Origin: Oenococcus oeni DSM 20252 = AWRIB129
Lineage (GTDB): Bacteria; Bacillota; Bacilli; Lactobacillales; Lactobacillaceae
Assembly (NCBI RefSeq): GCF_000372485.1
Contig: NZ_AQVA01000001.1
Span: forward strand, 248,001 to 312,000
Length of the DNA: 64,000 bases
Direction of reading: 5' to 3'
Both the position numbers and the translations under genes were made by a program. A model generated the notes under the pieces. It saw only the letters and a program-made list of their open reading frames with translations, was not told the origin of the DNA and searched no databases. Shown piece by piece: positions 1-9,219 of the stretch. Within the stretch, counting starts at the first letter, position 1; every line of letters starts with the position of its first letter.

Positions 1-1537
1 TGTTATTCCTGGTTTGATTGATTCGCATATGCATATTGAAAGTTCTATGGCCACGCCAACTAATTTTAGCGAAACTGCGATTCGTTTTGGAACGACAACC
101 GTTATTGCCGATGCTCATGAGATAGCTAACACGAGCGGCATTAAAGGCCTTAAACGTTTTATGGATCAGCCTTCTTTGATAGATACTTTTTTCGCGATTC
201 CTTCTTCTGTTCCTTCTACAAATCCCGAACTGGAAACAACAGGTGGAATTATTGATTTAGAGGAAGTTAAGGAATTATTGGCAGATCCTAGAATTATTTG
301 TCTGGGAGAAGCGATGAATTTTAAAGGAATCACTTCTGAGCCTAATTCTTTAATCAGAAAAATTATTGCTTTATGTCAAAAGAAACGTCCAAGAATGCCC
401 CTTGAAGGCCATGTACCAAACATTAGTAAAGAAGATTTGGCTAAGTTCATTTTTGCCGGTATTTTATCTGATCATACTCAGCAAACGCCTGCCTTAATTA
501 AAGAGAAAATTGAGAATGGCATGTTTATTCAGCTCCAGAAAAAATCTCTCAATAAGGAAAATATAGAAACAATCGTTAAGAACCATTTCTACGATTATTC
601 GGCCCTGGTTACCGACGATACAATGGCCGACGATTTGATCAACGGTCACCTTAATTCTATTATCAAACTGGCAGTGAAATGTGGCTTACCGCTGGAGTGG
701 GCAATATATATGACAACTTATACACCCGCGCAGCACATGCATTTTCAAGATCGTGGCGTGATTGCTCCCGGCAAAATTGCTGATTTTGTCGTTTTAAACA
801 ACTTAGATGGTTTCTCTATCAAAAATGTATACAAGAGAGGCGTCCCAATAGATAAATTGTCGATTGATGATGAGAAACCGTTTGCTAGTGAAGAGTATCA
901 TTCGATTTATGTTCCTAATCGATCAGCTAAAGATTTTACACTTAGAGTTTCAAAAGATCTAAAAAAAATTACTGCTAATGTTATTGAAATAGCTGCTAAA
1001 GGAACATTTACGAAAGCAGTCAAAAAAGAGTTGCTTGTTAAGGATGGTATTGTCGACTGGCAAAAAGCTGGTCTGGCATTATTAGCTGTTCAGGAAAGAT
1101 ATGGCAAAACAGGTCAATTGACTCTTGCTTTGGTTTCTAAATCTATTAATAAAAGTGGCGCAATAGCAACGACTTGGGCTCACGACCACCATAATTTGAT
1201 GGTTTTGGGAACGAATCCTGATTCAATGGCGATTGCTTACGATAAAGTTGCTAGTCAGCAGGGTGGTTATTTAGTTGTTAAGGATAAAGAAATTGTCGCC
1301 AATGTCCAACTGCCGATAGCAGGCATCATAAGTGATGAACCCATTGATATTATTGGTCATAAATTAAAAAAGGTAAGACTGGCAATGAAAGATTTGGGAT
1401 ATGTCAATACCAATGAAATCATGTCTTTGTCGACTCTTTCTTTATTGGTGTCACCTTCGATTAAGGTATCAGATAAAGGTATTTTTGATGTTAAAACTCA
1501 AACTAAAATACCTTTATTGCTGGCAGGGGAAGAATGA
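1..1537 (+). CDS. ade: adenine deaminase, 5' end outside window
   Basis: Adenine deaminase of the amidohydrolase superfamily converts adenine to hypoxanthine and ammonia in purine salvage. The frame is already open at base 2 and reads VIPGLIDSHMHIESS, the metal-binding His-x-His segment near the start of the family's catalytic core. The first in-frame start-like codon (TTG at 14) is therefore not the true start, and probably 60-80 residues are missing upstream. The C-terminal half carries a GTNPDSMA segment and the usual C-terminal adenine deaminase domain. The stop overlaps the start of the nucleoside hydrolase gene by 4 bases, so the two are translationally coupled salvage functions. Confidence 0.9.
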   Translation, partial: VIPGLIDSHMHIESSMATPTNFSETAIRFGTTTVIADAHEIANTSGIKGLKRFMDQPSLIDTFFAIPSSVPSTNPELETTGGIIDLEEVKELLADPRIICLGEAMNFKGITSEPNSLIRKIIALCQKKRPRMPLEGHVPNISKEDLAKFIFAGILSDHTQQTPALIKEKIENGMFIQLQKKSLNKENIETIVKNHFYDYSALVTDDTMADDLINGHLNSIIKLAVKCGLPLEWAIYMTTYTPAQHMHFQDRGVIAPGKIADFVVLNNLDGFSIKNVYKRGVPIDKLSIDDEKPFASEEYHSIYVPNRSAKDFTLRVSKDLKKITANVIEIAAKGTFTKAVKKELLVKDGIVDWQKAGLALLAVQERYGKTGQLTLALVSKSINKSGAIATTWAHDHHNLMVLGTNPDSMAIAYDKVASQQGGYLVVKDKEIVANVQLPIAGIISDEPIDIIGHKLKKVRLAMKDLGYVNTNEIMSLSTLSLLVSPSIKVSDKGIFDVKTQTKIPLLLAGEE

Positions 1538-2445
1538 ATAAACTCAAAGAGCTAATTGTAGATACCGACCCGGGGGTTGATGATGCCTTGGCTTTAGCGC
1601 TTGCTTTTAGGAACAGCAACTTAAAGATCGATTTAATCACAACTGTTTATGGGAATATTGGCGTTAAACAGTCTACTAATAATGCGCTAAAATTGTTAAC
1701 ATTTTGGGGTAAAAAAGTTCCCGTTGCCGCTGGTTCCAAAGCTTCTCTATTGGGAAGGAATTTTGAGGCGCGATCGGTCCATGGAAACAATGGTCTTGGA
1801 GATGCGAAGTTTCCTGCTCCAGACAAAGGACTGCTTTTAAATACAAATGCAGTTTCCTCCATTCATAAATTGTTAAGTAACTCTGATCACAAGATTTCAA
1901 TTTTGGCGATTGCACCATTGACAAACCTAGCAATTTTATTAAAAGAATATCCGGAAGATCGAAAAAAAATATCAGAGATCATTATGATGGGTGGATCTTG
2001 GGGCAGAGGAAACGCTGGCATATTTTCGGAATTTAATGTTTTTAATGACCCGGAAGCAGCAAACATTATCTTTCAAAGCACGATACCATTAACGATTATT
2101 CCTTTAGAAATTGGACGGATGGCACAGATAAACAAGAACACGATAACATCGATTAAAGCTTCTGGAATAATTGGATATTCCATATCCTTAATGTTTGGCG
2201 GTTACCATAGTGGTCCTGATAGGAATACTTTTAATATTTACGATGCTCTGACGGTTTCTTATTTGCTTCATCCGGAATTCTTTACGCTTGCGTCGGCCTT
2301 TGTTGCTGTCGAAATTGGCGGCAAATATACGCGTGGCGCTACAGTTATTGATGATCGTGGTAAATTAAAACAACCTTTTAATGCCAAAGTTGCAAAGAAG
2401 GTCGATGTTGAAGCATTCTCCAATTGGTTTCAAAAGCAATGGTAG
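1534..2445 (+). CDS. ribonucleoside hydrolase (IunH/RihA-C family)
   Basis: This 303-aa protein belongs to the inosine-uridine preferring nucleoside hydrolase family, which cleaves ribonucleosides to base and ribose. The Ca2+-binding signature DTDPGVDDA is at residues 10-18, and GNIG and the later FNVFNDPEAA segments also fit. Length is typical. The ATG overlaps the adenine deaminase stop (ATGA arrangement), with a GGGGAAG ribosome-binding site just upstream inside ade. Substrate (pyrimidine versus purine nucleoside) cannot be fixed from sequence. Coupling to ade suggests liberated adenine can be deaminated directly. A strong hairpin terminator follows. Confidence 0.9.
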   Translation: MNKLKELIVDTDPGVDDALALALAFRNSNLKIDLITTVYGNIGVKQSTNNALKLLTFWGKKVPVAAGSKASLLGRNFEARSVHGNNGLGDAKFPAPDKGLLLNTNAVSSIHKLLSNSDHKISILAIAPLTNLAILLKEYPEDRKKISEIIMMGGSWGRGNAGIFSEFNVFNDPEAANIIFQSTIPLTIIPLEIGRMAQINKNTITSIKASGIIGYSISLMFGGYHSGPDRNTFNIYDALTVSYLLHPEFFTLASAFVAVEIGGKYTRGATVIDDRGKLKQPFNAKVAKKVDVEAFSNWFQKQW

Positions 2446-2480
2446 AATTCAATATTTGGATTTTTTCATAGGGCATAAAA

Positions 2481-2511
2481 AAGAACGTTGAATGATTCAA
2501 CGTTCTTTTCT
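2481..2511 (+). terminator. Rho-independent terminator after ade-nucleoside hydrolase
   Basis: A perfect 12-bp stem (AAGAACGTTGAA and its complement at 2496-2507) with a 3-nt loop is followed by TTTTC. It ends the salvage operon. Confidence 0.85.
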
Positions 2512-2628
2512 TATATTCCTATATTTGATTATTTAATGATTCTGCACTTTGAAAAATGAATACTGAATAAATTTAAAAGATTTTATTTTGTTTCTAAAAT
2601 GAATATTTCTGCTTATCTTTATCGGTAA

Positions 2629-2648
2629 AATTGCTATCTTGGCAATTG
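2629..2648 (-). terminator. weak hairpin at the end of the ugp operon
   Basis: On the minus strand AATTGC and GCAATT pair around a 7-nt loop and are followed by a short T run, just after the stop of the phosphodiesterase gene. The stem is short, so it may be a weak terminator. Confidence 0.4.
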
Positions 2649-2657
2649 ACAGTTTGC

Positions 2658-3347
2658 CTATTGTTCGTTCAATATTTCGGCGGCTTTTTGAAAATTATTC
2701 GTAAAAATGCCGGCAACATGCTTTTTTAACAGTTTTTTCTCTTCTAATGGATCATCGATTGTCCAGATTCTTTCGGTTGTGTTTGCCAATTTTTGATAGT
2801 GCTTTAAGTGCAAACCAGCCAAATGATTAATCTTCATAAAATGGTGGGCATTATGAAGGTATTTAGGAGTCAAAAAACAGTATTGGCCATTCTTATCCAT
2901 TTGATAGCATTTTTTTAAAGAGTTTAGATAAAAAGACGAATAGATAATTTGATATTTGAGATTTGTTTTTTTGACCATTTCCATAACGATGGCTTCGATA
3001 TTTTCATAGTGGAATAAATCGGTCTTAAACTCAAGATTTAACCTAATTGATTTATTCTCGACTAATTTTAAAAGCTCCTTTAGAGAAGGGATTGTCTGCC
3101 CGTCGGCTAATTTGAATTTTTTAAGTTCAGCGAATTGATAGTCTTTAATAAAGCCGTTTCCATTTGTTGTTCGATCTATTCTTTCATCATGCATGACCAC
3201 CGGAACCCGGTCTTTGGTTAAATGAACATCGAATTCAATTCCATCGGCCGAATGGTCAATTGTATATTGGAAACCTGCCAATGAATTTTCCGGAAGGCGG
3301 GCTGGAATTCCACGATGGGCAAAAATTAAAGTTTTCTGATCTGACAT
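2658..3347 (-). CDS. ugpQ: glycerophosphodiester phosphodiesterase
   Basis: A 229-aa GDPD-family enzyme that hydrolyses glycerophosphodiesters to sn-glycerol-3-phosphate and an alcohol. Visible signatures are AHRG near residue 10, PENSLAGF, EFDVHLTKD and VVMHDE, which hold the catalytic His pair and the metal-binding acidic residues. No signal peptide is seen, so it acts in the cytoplasm. It is the last gene of the minus-strand ugp cluster, 28 bases after ugpB, and fits as the enzyme that processes imported glycerophosphodiesters. The symbol is by analogy with E. coli. Confidence 0.88.
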   Translation of the reverse strand: MSDQKTLIFAHRGIPARLPENSLAGFQYTIDHSADGIEFDVHLTKDRVPVVMHDERIDRTTNGNGFIKDYQFAELKKFKLADGQTIPSLKELLKLVENKSIRLNLEFKTDLFHYENIEAIVMEMVKKTNLKYQIIYSSFYLNSLKKCYQMDKNGQYCFLTPKYLHNAHHFMKINHLAGLHLKHYQKLANTTERIWTIDDPLEEKKLLKKHVAGIFTNNFQKAAEILNEQ

Positions 3348-3375
3348 TTCTTTATATACTCCCTAAATGATGATT

Positions 3376-4749
3376 TTAATAACGCCAACCGTTGGCTCGA
3401 TTATTATTTTTAATGTAACTATTCATAGCTTCCTCAGCCTGAGTCAAAGAGCTTTTTATATTGCTGCCGTTATAAATTTGATCAAGGGCTGTGTTGAGAA
3501 TTATTCTTTCCTGGACAATTCCTTCGACAAAGATTCCCGAGTTGGAATTGTTTGGAACGGTCTTGGCTAATTGTTCGCTGGGAACCTTTAGCGCTGGATT
3601 CTTTTTATAAAGATTTTTCAAAGTTTTTGTCTTTTTCGAGTTCTTATTCAAAGCCAGATAGCCGGTTGCTTTTTGCCAGGTAGCTTGATTTTTGGCGCTT
3701 TCCAGGTATTTAATAAAATTCCAGGCGCCTTGCTGGACTTCTGAGCTTTTATCGTTGCTGATCCAAAGAGCGGCACCACCAATTGCGACGCCGTTGGCTT
3801 TTTGGCCGTCAGCATGAGGATAGTAGGTTACACCAAGTTTTTGATTTTTCATGCCGAGAGTCAACTGGCCGATATCGGCTGATGATTCCATGAATATACC
3901 CAATTTTCCGGATAAAAAGGCTGCCATTTCATTGGCTGAGGCGTTTGTACCGGAACCGTAATTTATAAAGTCGCCGCTTTTAACGTTTTCTTGGATCCAT
4001 TCCATCGCTTTCAGCGAACCGGAATTAATGAAAGAAGCTTTTGTTGGTGTTGCTAGACGACCGTTTTGATTGTTAACGCTATAGTTGCCGGAATTTGCAA
4101 TCAATTGGTCGAATAGCCAGCCATAAACTTCCATTGTCATTCCTTTGACTTTTTTGTTTGATCTTTGATAGAGCTGTTTTGCCACGCGAGTGATATCGCT
4201 ATAACTTGGATTCATTGGCGGCGGAGTGATATTATATTTTTTTAATAACGACGCATTGTAGTAAAGAACTGGTTGCGATGTATTAAAGGGCATCCCCAAT
4301 AGCTCTCCTTTTTGACTATAAAAGGCTCGGGCAACCGAGGATATATCGTTTACGTTAAAACTCTTGTCTTTATCGATGAACTTTTGGACCTTCGTGATAT
4401 AGCCGCTGTGATAAAGTTGGCTGACTGAAATATCAGCTGATTGAAAAACGGCCGGAGAAGTATTGCTTTCATGTGTGTTTAAGATTTTTTGAACGGCTTC
4501 TTCGTAAGTTCCTTCAAATTGAGAAACGACTTGATATTTGCTTTGCGATTTATTGAATTGTTTGACGAATTCGTTGAGTTGCGTTTGTGCCGGTCCGGTC
4601 ATCTCATGCCAAAAAACAATTTTAATTCTTTTGGAATTGTCGGCTGCAGAGGCCTGCTTGTTGCCCAACAAACTAACTGGGAGCAAAGATAAAAACGCAA
4701 CCGTAAGAACGATGATTAAGTTATAAATAACTCTCTTCTGATTTTTCAT
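3376..4749 (-). CDS. ugpB: glycerol-3-phosphate ABC transporter, substrate-binding protein
   Basis: A 457-aa extracellular solute-binding protein of the UgpB type (family 1 SBP). The mature N-terminus reads IKIVFWHEMTGP, characteristic of UgpB, and internal repeats of polar and aromatic residues fit the family. It has a hydrophobic signal sequence (about residues 8-30) ending in ASA, which looks like a signal peptidase I site. There is no lipobox cysteine, unusual for a Gram-positive binding protein. The start overlaps the ugpE stop by 4 bases. Substrate by family and context: sn-glycerol-3-phosphate or glycerophosphodiesters. Confidence 0.85.
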   Translation of the reverse strand: MKNQKRVIYNLIIVLTVAFLSLLPVSLLGNKQASAADNSKRIKIVFWHEMTGPAQTQLNEFVKQFNKSQSKYQVVSQFEGTYEEAVQKILNTHESNTSPAVFQSADISVSQLYHSGYITKVQKFIDKDKSFNVNDISSVARAFYSQKGELLGMPFNTSQPVLYYNASLLKKYNITPPPMNPSYSDITRVAKQLYQRSNKKVKGMTMEVYGWLFDQLIANSGNYSVNNQNGRLATPTKASFINSGSLKAMEWIQENVKSGDFINYGSGTNASANEMAAFLSGKLGIFMESSADIGQLTLGMKNQKLGVTYYPHADGQKANGVAIGGAALWISNDKSSEVQQGAWNFIKYLESAKNQATWQKATGYLALNKNSKKTKTLKNLYKKNPALKVPSEQLAKTVPNNSNSGIFVEGIVQERIILNTALDQIYNGSNIKSSLTQAEEAMNSYIKNNNRANGWRY

Positions 4750-5576
4750 TTGACGGCACCTTCATTGAGACCCGATTTAAAGTAATGCTGACCAAAATAT
4801 AGAACGATCAGGGTTGGAATGACGATAATTGCCGCGCTCGCCTGGATCATCCCCCAGTTGTTGAAAGTTTCCTGGGATTGAAGTTCGCGCAGGCCTACTT
4901 GAACTGGCCGGTAGTCGTCACTGAAAGTTGTTAACAAGGGCCAGAGATATTGATTCCAAGCAGAAAGGAAACTATAGGCTGCTAATGTATAAATGCTTAA
5001 TTTACTATAGGGCAAAGCTCCTTTTAGATAAAATTGCCAATGGCTCAACCCTTCAACGTCGGCGGCTTCCTTTAATTCGTAAGGCATTTGCATAAAAGAC
5101 TGCCGCAGCATAAAAATACCAAAAGCCGAAGTCATGAAGGGGATGACCATTCCCAAGTAACTGTTCAGTAATCCTAATGATTTGATTGTTTGAAAATTAG
5201 GAATTACTTCTGCTTCAAATGGCAGCATCATTGTTGAAAGAACCAGATAAAAATAAAAATTCCGATACTTAAAATCAATGAAGACAAAAGCGTACGCAGC
5301 CAGGGAACAGAAAAATACCTGACAGATCATTGTTAAAATCGAGATAAACAAACTGTTGAACAAATAGCGAATTATTGGTGTTTGCGTCAAGGCTGCCCAA
5401 TAGTTGTCCAGGGAAATATTGTCAATAAACAGTTTTCCGCTTGAAATGTCGGCAGTCGGTAGAAGACTTGTCCAAAGGCCGATTATAAAAGGACCAAGTA
5501 TTAGAAGCGACAAAATTATCAGCAACAGGTAATGCCAAGTTTTTTTGCTTCCGGTCCACTGATTTAGATTTTCCAT
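4746..5576 (-). CDS. ugpE: glycerol-3-phosphate ABC transporter permease UgpE
   Basis: A 276-aa inner-membrane permease of the MalG/UgpE type with about six transmembrane helices. The EAA loop reads ELKEAADVEGLSHWQFY near residue 185, the contact site for the ATPase. It lies between ugpA and ugpB with a 1-base overlap on one side and a 4-base overlap on the other, so it is part of one coupled transcription unit. With UgpA it forms the channel for the substrate delivered by the binding protein. Confidence 0.88.
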   Translation of the reverse strand: MENLNQWTGSKKTWHYLLLIILSLLILGPFIIGLWTSLLPTADISSGKLFIDNISLDNYWAALTQTPIIRYLFNSLFISILTMICQVFFCSLAAYAFVFIDFKYRNFYFYLVLSTMMLPFEAEVIPNFQTIKSLGLLNSYLGMVIPFMTSAFGIFMLRQSFMQMPYELKEAADVEGLSHWQFYLKGALPYSKLSIYTLAAYSFLSAWNQYLWPLLTTFSDDYRPVQVGLRELQSQETFNNWGMIQASAAIIVIPTLIVLYFGQHYFKSGLNEGAVK

Positions 5577-6532
5577 TAATAGCTGACCTTCTTTTCCAAA
5601 TATTTGAATTGAATAAAGGTTAAGATAGCGATAATAATCGTTAGGATGACCGATTCAGCGCTGGCTTGCGAATAATTACCATTCAAAAAAGCATTTTGAT
5701 AAATTTGGTAAACCAGCATATTGGTTGCATTGTTTGGCCCACCAGCTGTCATTAGATCGATTAGGCCGAAACTTTTAAATGATTCGATTAATGTAATGAT
5801 AGAAACGAAGAAAAGAGTTGGTGAGATGAGTGGAATTGTCACGTGCATAAATCGGTAGACCGGGCCAACTCCCTCAATTGCTGTTTCTTCATAGAGACTT
5901 AGCGGCAAAGATTCGAAGGCACTGAAAAGTACCAGGAACGCAAAGCCCAAATTCATCCAGACAGTTGAAATTATCACGGAAATCATCGCCAAGTTCGGAT
6001 CGGTTGACCAGTTTAGAATCGGCAGGTGAAAGAAGGCTGCGACCTGGTTTAAAATTCCAATTGAAGGATTAAAAATAAATAGCCAAAAGATTGCCGAGAC
6101 CGATATGGAAACGCCCATCGTCGAAGAAAAAATTGTTCGAAAAAAAACGGACCCTCTAACGTTTTTGCTGGCTGTACTTGCTAGTAAAAGACCTAAAAAA
6201 ATCGTCAAAACAGAAACACCAATAACATAAACGAAAGTGGATCCTAAGCTGGCAAGATAAGTGCTGGATGTTAAAAGGGAAACATAGTTTTCCAAACCAA
6301 CAAAGACTGTGTTTTGTCCATTCCCATTCGTCAAGAACAGGCTTAGATAGATTGTTTTCAGCATTGGATAAAAAATAAAAAGAATTAGAAGGAGCAGCGA
6401 CGGCCCTAAAAAAAGCAGTGCGTAAAATTTGTCATTTTTTTTGACGCTGATTTTATTCGCCAATATTGATTTTTTTGAATTTTCAAGAATATTTTGTTTT
6501 TTTGCATCGAGTAAATTATTTTCCTCTTCCAT
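5576..6532 (-). CDS. ugpA: glycerol-3-phosphate ABC transporter permease UgpA
   Basis: A 318-aa MalF/UgpA-type permease. A charged cytoplasmic N-terminus of about 35 residues precedes the first membrane helix (FLGPSLLLLILFIFYP). The EAA loop is present as YEETAIEGVGPVYRF around residue 215. Six helices are visible. The partner permease UgpE starts on the last base of this gene. The long lysine- and asparagine-rich N-terminus is longer than in E. coli UgpA. An alternative downstream start is possible, but none has a better ribosome-binding site. Confidence 0.87.
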   Translation of the reverse strand: MEEENNLLDAKKQNILENSKKSILANKISVKKNDKFYALLFLGPSLLLLILFIFYPMLKTIYLSLFLTNGNGQNTVFVGLENYVSLLTSSTYLASLGSTFVYVIGVSVLTIFLGLLLASTASKNVRGSVFFRTIFSSTMGVSISVSAIFWLFIFNPSIGILNQVAAFFHLPILNWSTDPNLAMISVIISTVWMNLGFAFLVLFSAFESLPLSLYEETAIEGVGPVYRFMHVTIPLISPTLFFVSIITLIESFKSFGLIDLMTAGGPNNATNMLVYQIYQNAFLNGNYSQASAESVILTIIIAILTFIQFKYLEKKVSY

Positions 6533-6535
6533 TGA

Positions 6536-7612
6536 TTAAACTCCCACGCTGATGGCAGCCAAGTTTCTTTTCTCAGGATCGAAAACGAAAGCGTCGCCTC
6601 TTGAAGTGGCTTTTATTCTTTCTCCCGGGGCAATCGATAGCTGATTTTCTTTTACGATTCTGACTGTTTGGCCATTATCCAGCAAAGCCGATACAATCGT
6701 TTGCGAACCTAAATTGGAAACATTTTTTACGCTTGCATTTCCCTCCTTTAAATTATCAATTGTTTCAAAGTCCATTTGATTCGGTCGAATTCCGACCACA
6801 TAGTCGTTCTTATCAAGTTTTTTATTGACTTTTATTTTTAAATATTTGTCGATTGTAATCTCGTGATTGTTCGATTGATAATTTCCTGACAGAATATTGA
6901 TCTTTGGGGAGCCAAAAAAATTGGCAACAAATTCGTTAGCCGGCTGATTATAAATTCCCAACGGCGTATCGATTTGTTGGACATGTTTGTCGTTTAAAAC
7001 CATGATATGATCAGCCATCGTCATTGCCTCGATTTGATCATGGGTGACATAAATAAGCGTTAAACCTAGTTTTTGCTGCAAGTCGCGAATTTCGGAACGC
7101 ATTTTTACTCTTAATTGGGCATCCAGATTGGATAAAGGCTCGTCCATTAAACATATTTTGGCATCGCTGGCGATTGCCCGGGCCAATGCAACTCTTTGCC
7201 TTTGGCCACCGGAAAGATCCCTCGGTTTTCTTTCCTTATAATCGGAAAGATCAACCATTTCAAGCGCGTGAGCAACTCTCTTTTTAATTTCCTCTTCGGG
7301 CATTTTTCTGGCCTTTAATCCAAAAGCGATATTGTCCTCGACATTGAGAAAAGGAAAAAGCGCATAATCCTGAAAAACCATCGTCAGATTTCTGTCTTTG
7401 GCGGCCAGTCCATTAATTTGTTTTCCATTAATCTTTATAATTCCGTCGGTTATATCGATCAGGCCAGCCAACATTCTTAGAAGGGTACTCTTTCCGCATC
7501 CTGATGGTCCGACAACTGCAAAGAATTCACCGTTTTCAATTTCGGCATTGATATTTTCAAGTACCGGTGCTTGATCATAAGTTTTTGTAATATTCTTAAA
7601 TTCGATTGACAA
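6536..7612 (-). CDS. ugpC: ABC transporter ATPase, UgpC/MsmK type
   Basis: A 358-aa ATPase of the carbohydrate importer subfamily. The Walker A motif GPSGCGKST lies near residue 37, the Q-loop at VFQDYALFP, the signature LSGGQRQRVALARA near 135 and Walker B CLMDEPLSNLDA after it. A C-terminal TOBE-like domain (from about residue 240) is typical of UgpC, MalK and MsmK, which can serve several importers. It is the first gene of the minus-strand ugp operon and diverges from the AraC-type regulator. Confidence 0.88.
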   Translation of the reverse strand: MSIEFKNITKTYDQAPVLENINAEIENGEFFAVVGPSGCGKSTLLRMLAGLIDITDGIIKINGKQINGLAAKDRNLTMVFQDYALFPFLNVEDNIAFGLKARKMPEEEIKKRVAHALEMVDLSDYKERKPRDLSGGQRQRVALARAIASDAKICLMDEPLSNLDAQLRVKMRSEIRDLQQKLGLTLIYVTHDQIEAMTMADHIMVLNDKHVQQIDTPLGIYNQPANEFVANFFGSPKINILSGNYQSNNHEITIDKYLKIKVNKKLDKNDYVVGIRPNQMDFETIDNLKEGNASVKNVSNLGSQTIVSALLDNGQTVRIVKENQLSIAPGERIKATSRGDAFVFDPEKRNLAAISVGV

Positions 7613-7745
7613 AGTAGTTCTCCGTAAATTTCCCTTATTTTTCGATTAAAAATTCCAACTTCTTTTTTAAAAAAATAATCATCCCCGTTCTTTTTTTAAT
7701 AAACGCCCGTATCTTAGCAACTGAAAGCTTTTATTTATGTAACGT

Positions 7746-7751
7746 TATAAT
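7746..7751 (+). promoter_or_regulatory. -10 box upstream of the AraC-type regulator
   Basis: TATAAT lies directly after the perfect 8-bp palindrome TAACGTTA (7740-7747, sharing two bases) in the 143-bp divergent region between ugpC and the regulator. The palindrome is a candidate operator. The predicted transcript would start around 7758. Confidence 0.45.
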
Positions 7752-7794
7752 TAATTTGTATAAAGTTGTTTTTGTTTCTATTTTTGTCTGCGAT

Positions 7795-8913
7795 ATGAAT
7801 GAATCTAATCAACAACTCAAATTTTTCAGTGATATTTCCGATCAGGAGATTTTTTTTGTAAAAAAAGGCAGCCTCGATTTTCTATTCGACGCCAATAAAT
7901 TTGTTTTACCGGCAATTGGGAAAGACGATCTGCAGCGGGTTTTTCGCCTGGCCAACTTGGGCAACTATGTTCTGATTCGCGGAGCAGGCAAGGTCATGAT
8001 CGAATTGCCGATTAATTTGGAAACGCATATTTTGTTGCTTCCAAATGAATATATTCAAAGAGATTTTAGTGACAAGTCCCAAAGCGATGTCCACTCGATT
8101 GCTGATGCCGTACAACTTGCTGAACTTGTTTTTTCTCTTTATACGCAAAAGAAACCGCCGACCCGCCAAGTTATGACTTATTGGCTGGAACAAAAACAAT
8201 TTGTGGAACAGGTTGAAAATCTGAATTTTAAAAAAGATTCCAAAGAATCGCTTTTCTTTTTTTACCAGGAACAAATTGCGAATAATTTACAGGCCTTGGA
8301 TCAAAAGAATATCATCAAAAATATGAATGAGTTGAAATCTCTTTTTCCGAATTATCAACATCAGAAAAATCAATTGATCGTCCCGGCTGATCAGAGTTAT
8401 TTAAAGGAACTGTTAATTTCTTTTATTTGCAGCATGGCCGATCATTCGATTGATTCTGGTTTGTCGCTGAATGAATCTGCCAAAATTAGAATGGAACTTA
8501 TCAATCGGGTATATCAGCAGCAGATTGTTAATTTTTATAGTGAAATCAAAAAAATTGTTTGGGCATATTTTGATAAACTGAAAAACCATAATCGCGAAGA
8601 CGGCGCCGGTGTTGCTTTTATTTGTCGCAACTACATTGATGGCAACCTTGAAAAAAAGCTAACCTTACATGAAATCGCCGAAAAGGGAAATGTTTCTAAA
8701 CAAACCCTTAATCCAATTTTCAAAAAAAGGTATGGCGTGACCGTCAAACAGTATGTGAATAATAAGAAAATCGAATTAGCGAAAAAAATGCTGGCTGATA
8801 ATAAGAAAAATCTGCAGGAAATCTCCAATTACTTGTCCTTTGTTGATAAAAGTTATTTTGTAAAAATTTTTCATTCGATAACCGGTGTTACTCCAAAGAA
8901 ATATCGCCATTAA
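7795..8913 (+). CDS. AraC-family transcriptional regulator
   Basis: About 372 aa from the ATG at 7795. The last 100 residues form an AraC/XylS double helix-turn-helix: EIAEKGNVSKQTLNPIFKKR is the first helix pair and the second ends in HSITGVTPKKYRH. The N-terminal 260 residues are a sensor region I cannot assign to a family. It is transcribed away from ugpC and probably controls the ugp operon. Start choice is uncertain: an in-frame TTG at 7756 would add 13 residues, and neither codon has a clear ribosome-binding site. A weak hairpin follows the stop (about 8911-8936). Confidence 0.8.
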   Translation: MNESNQQLKFFSDISDQEIFFVKKGSLDFLFDANKFVLPAIGKDDLQRVFRLANLGNYVLIRGAGKVMIELPINLETHILLLPNEYIQRDFSDKSQSDVHSIADAVQLAELVFSLYTQKKPPTRQVMTYWLEQKQFVEQVENLNFKKDSKESLFFFYQEQIANNLQALDQKNIIKNMNELKSLFPNYQHQKNQLIVPADQSYLKELLISFICSMADHSIDSGLSLNESAKIRMELINRVYQQQIVNFYSEIKKIVWAYFDKLKNHNREDGAGVAFICRNYIDGNLEKKLTLHEIAEKGNVSKQTLNPIFKKRYGVTVKQYVNNKKIELAKKMLADNKKNLQEISNYLSFVDKSYFVKIFHSITGVTPKKYRH

Positions 8914-9011
8914 CTTTTTGATAAAAAATAGTTTTTATACCATTACTTTCTTTCTTTATATTTTTGGCATCCTTTATGAATTACGATGTTCTCTGCTATG
9001 AGGGGACAGAT

Positions 9012-9107
9012 ATGATCACAATAGCCGTTTTATTCTTTATGAGATCAGTTTTTAAGAAAATTAATTCCTTCTATTTATCAAAGAAGAGGGTTCTTAAAAA
9101 AGAATAA
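9012..9107 (+). CDS. possible small membrane peptide, 31 aa
   Basis: A short ORF in the 306-bp gap after the AraC-type gene. It begins ITIAVLFFM, a hydrophobic stretch, and ends in a strongly basic tail (SKKRVLKKE). A GAGGGG ribosome-binding site (9000-9005) sits 6 nt before the ATG. The hydrophobic-head, basic-tail layout resembles type I toxin peptides of Gram-positive bacteria, but I see no antisense RNA and no family match. It could be chance. The rest of this gap holds no other gene. Confidence 0.3.
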   Translation: MITIAVLFFMRSVFKKINSFYLSKKRVLKKE

Positions 9108-9178
9108 ATTGTTGGCTTGTTTGATTTTTGTTATTTTTCGATTTTTTCAGAAGGGTTCTTACTTTTAATATTTATAAT

Positions 9179-9208
9179 AAAAAAACGCTCCTATTGAAGC
9201 GTTTTTTT
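9179..9208. terminator. bidirectional terminator hairpin
   Basis: A stem of A-rich sequence plus ACGCT pairs with AGCGT and a T run across a short loop (CCTATTGA). It has A and T runs on both sides, so it can work in both directions. It lies just beyond the stop of the minus-strand pseudogene. Confidence 0.7.
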
Positions 9209-9219
9209 ATTGAATTGAT

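Noticed and set aside
7756-7794. TTG start for the AraC-type regulator
   Set aside because: It lies 4 nt after the -10 box, adds a hydrophobic stretch atypical for the family, and has no ribosome-binding site; kept only as an alternative.
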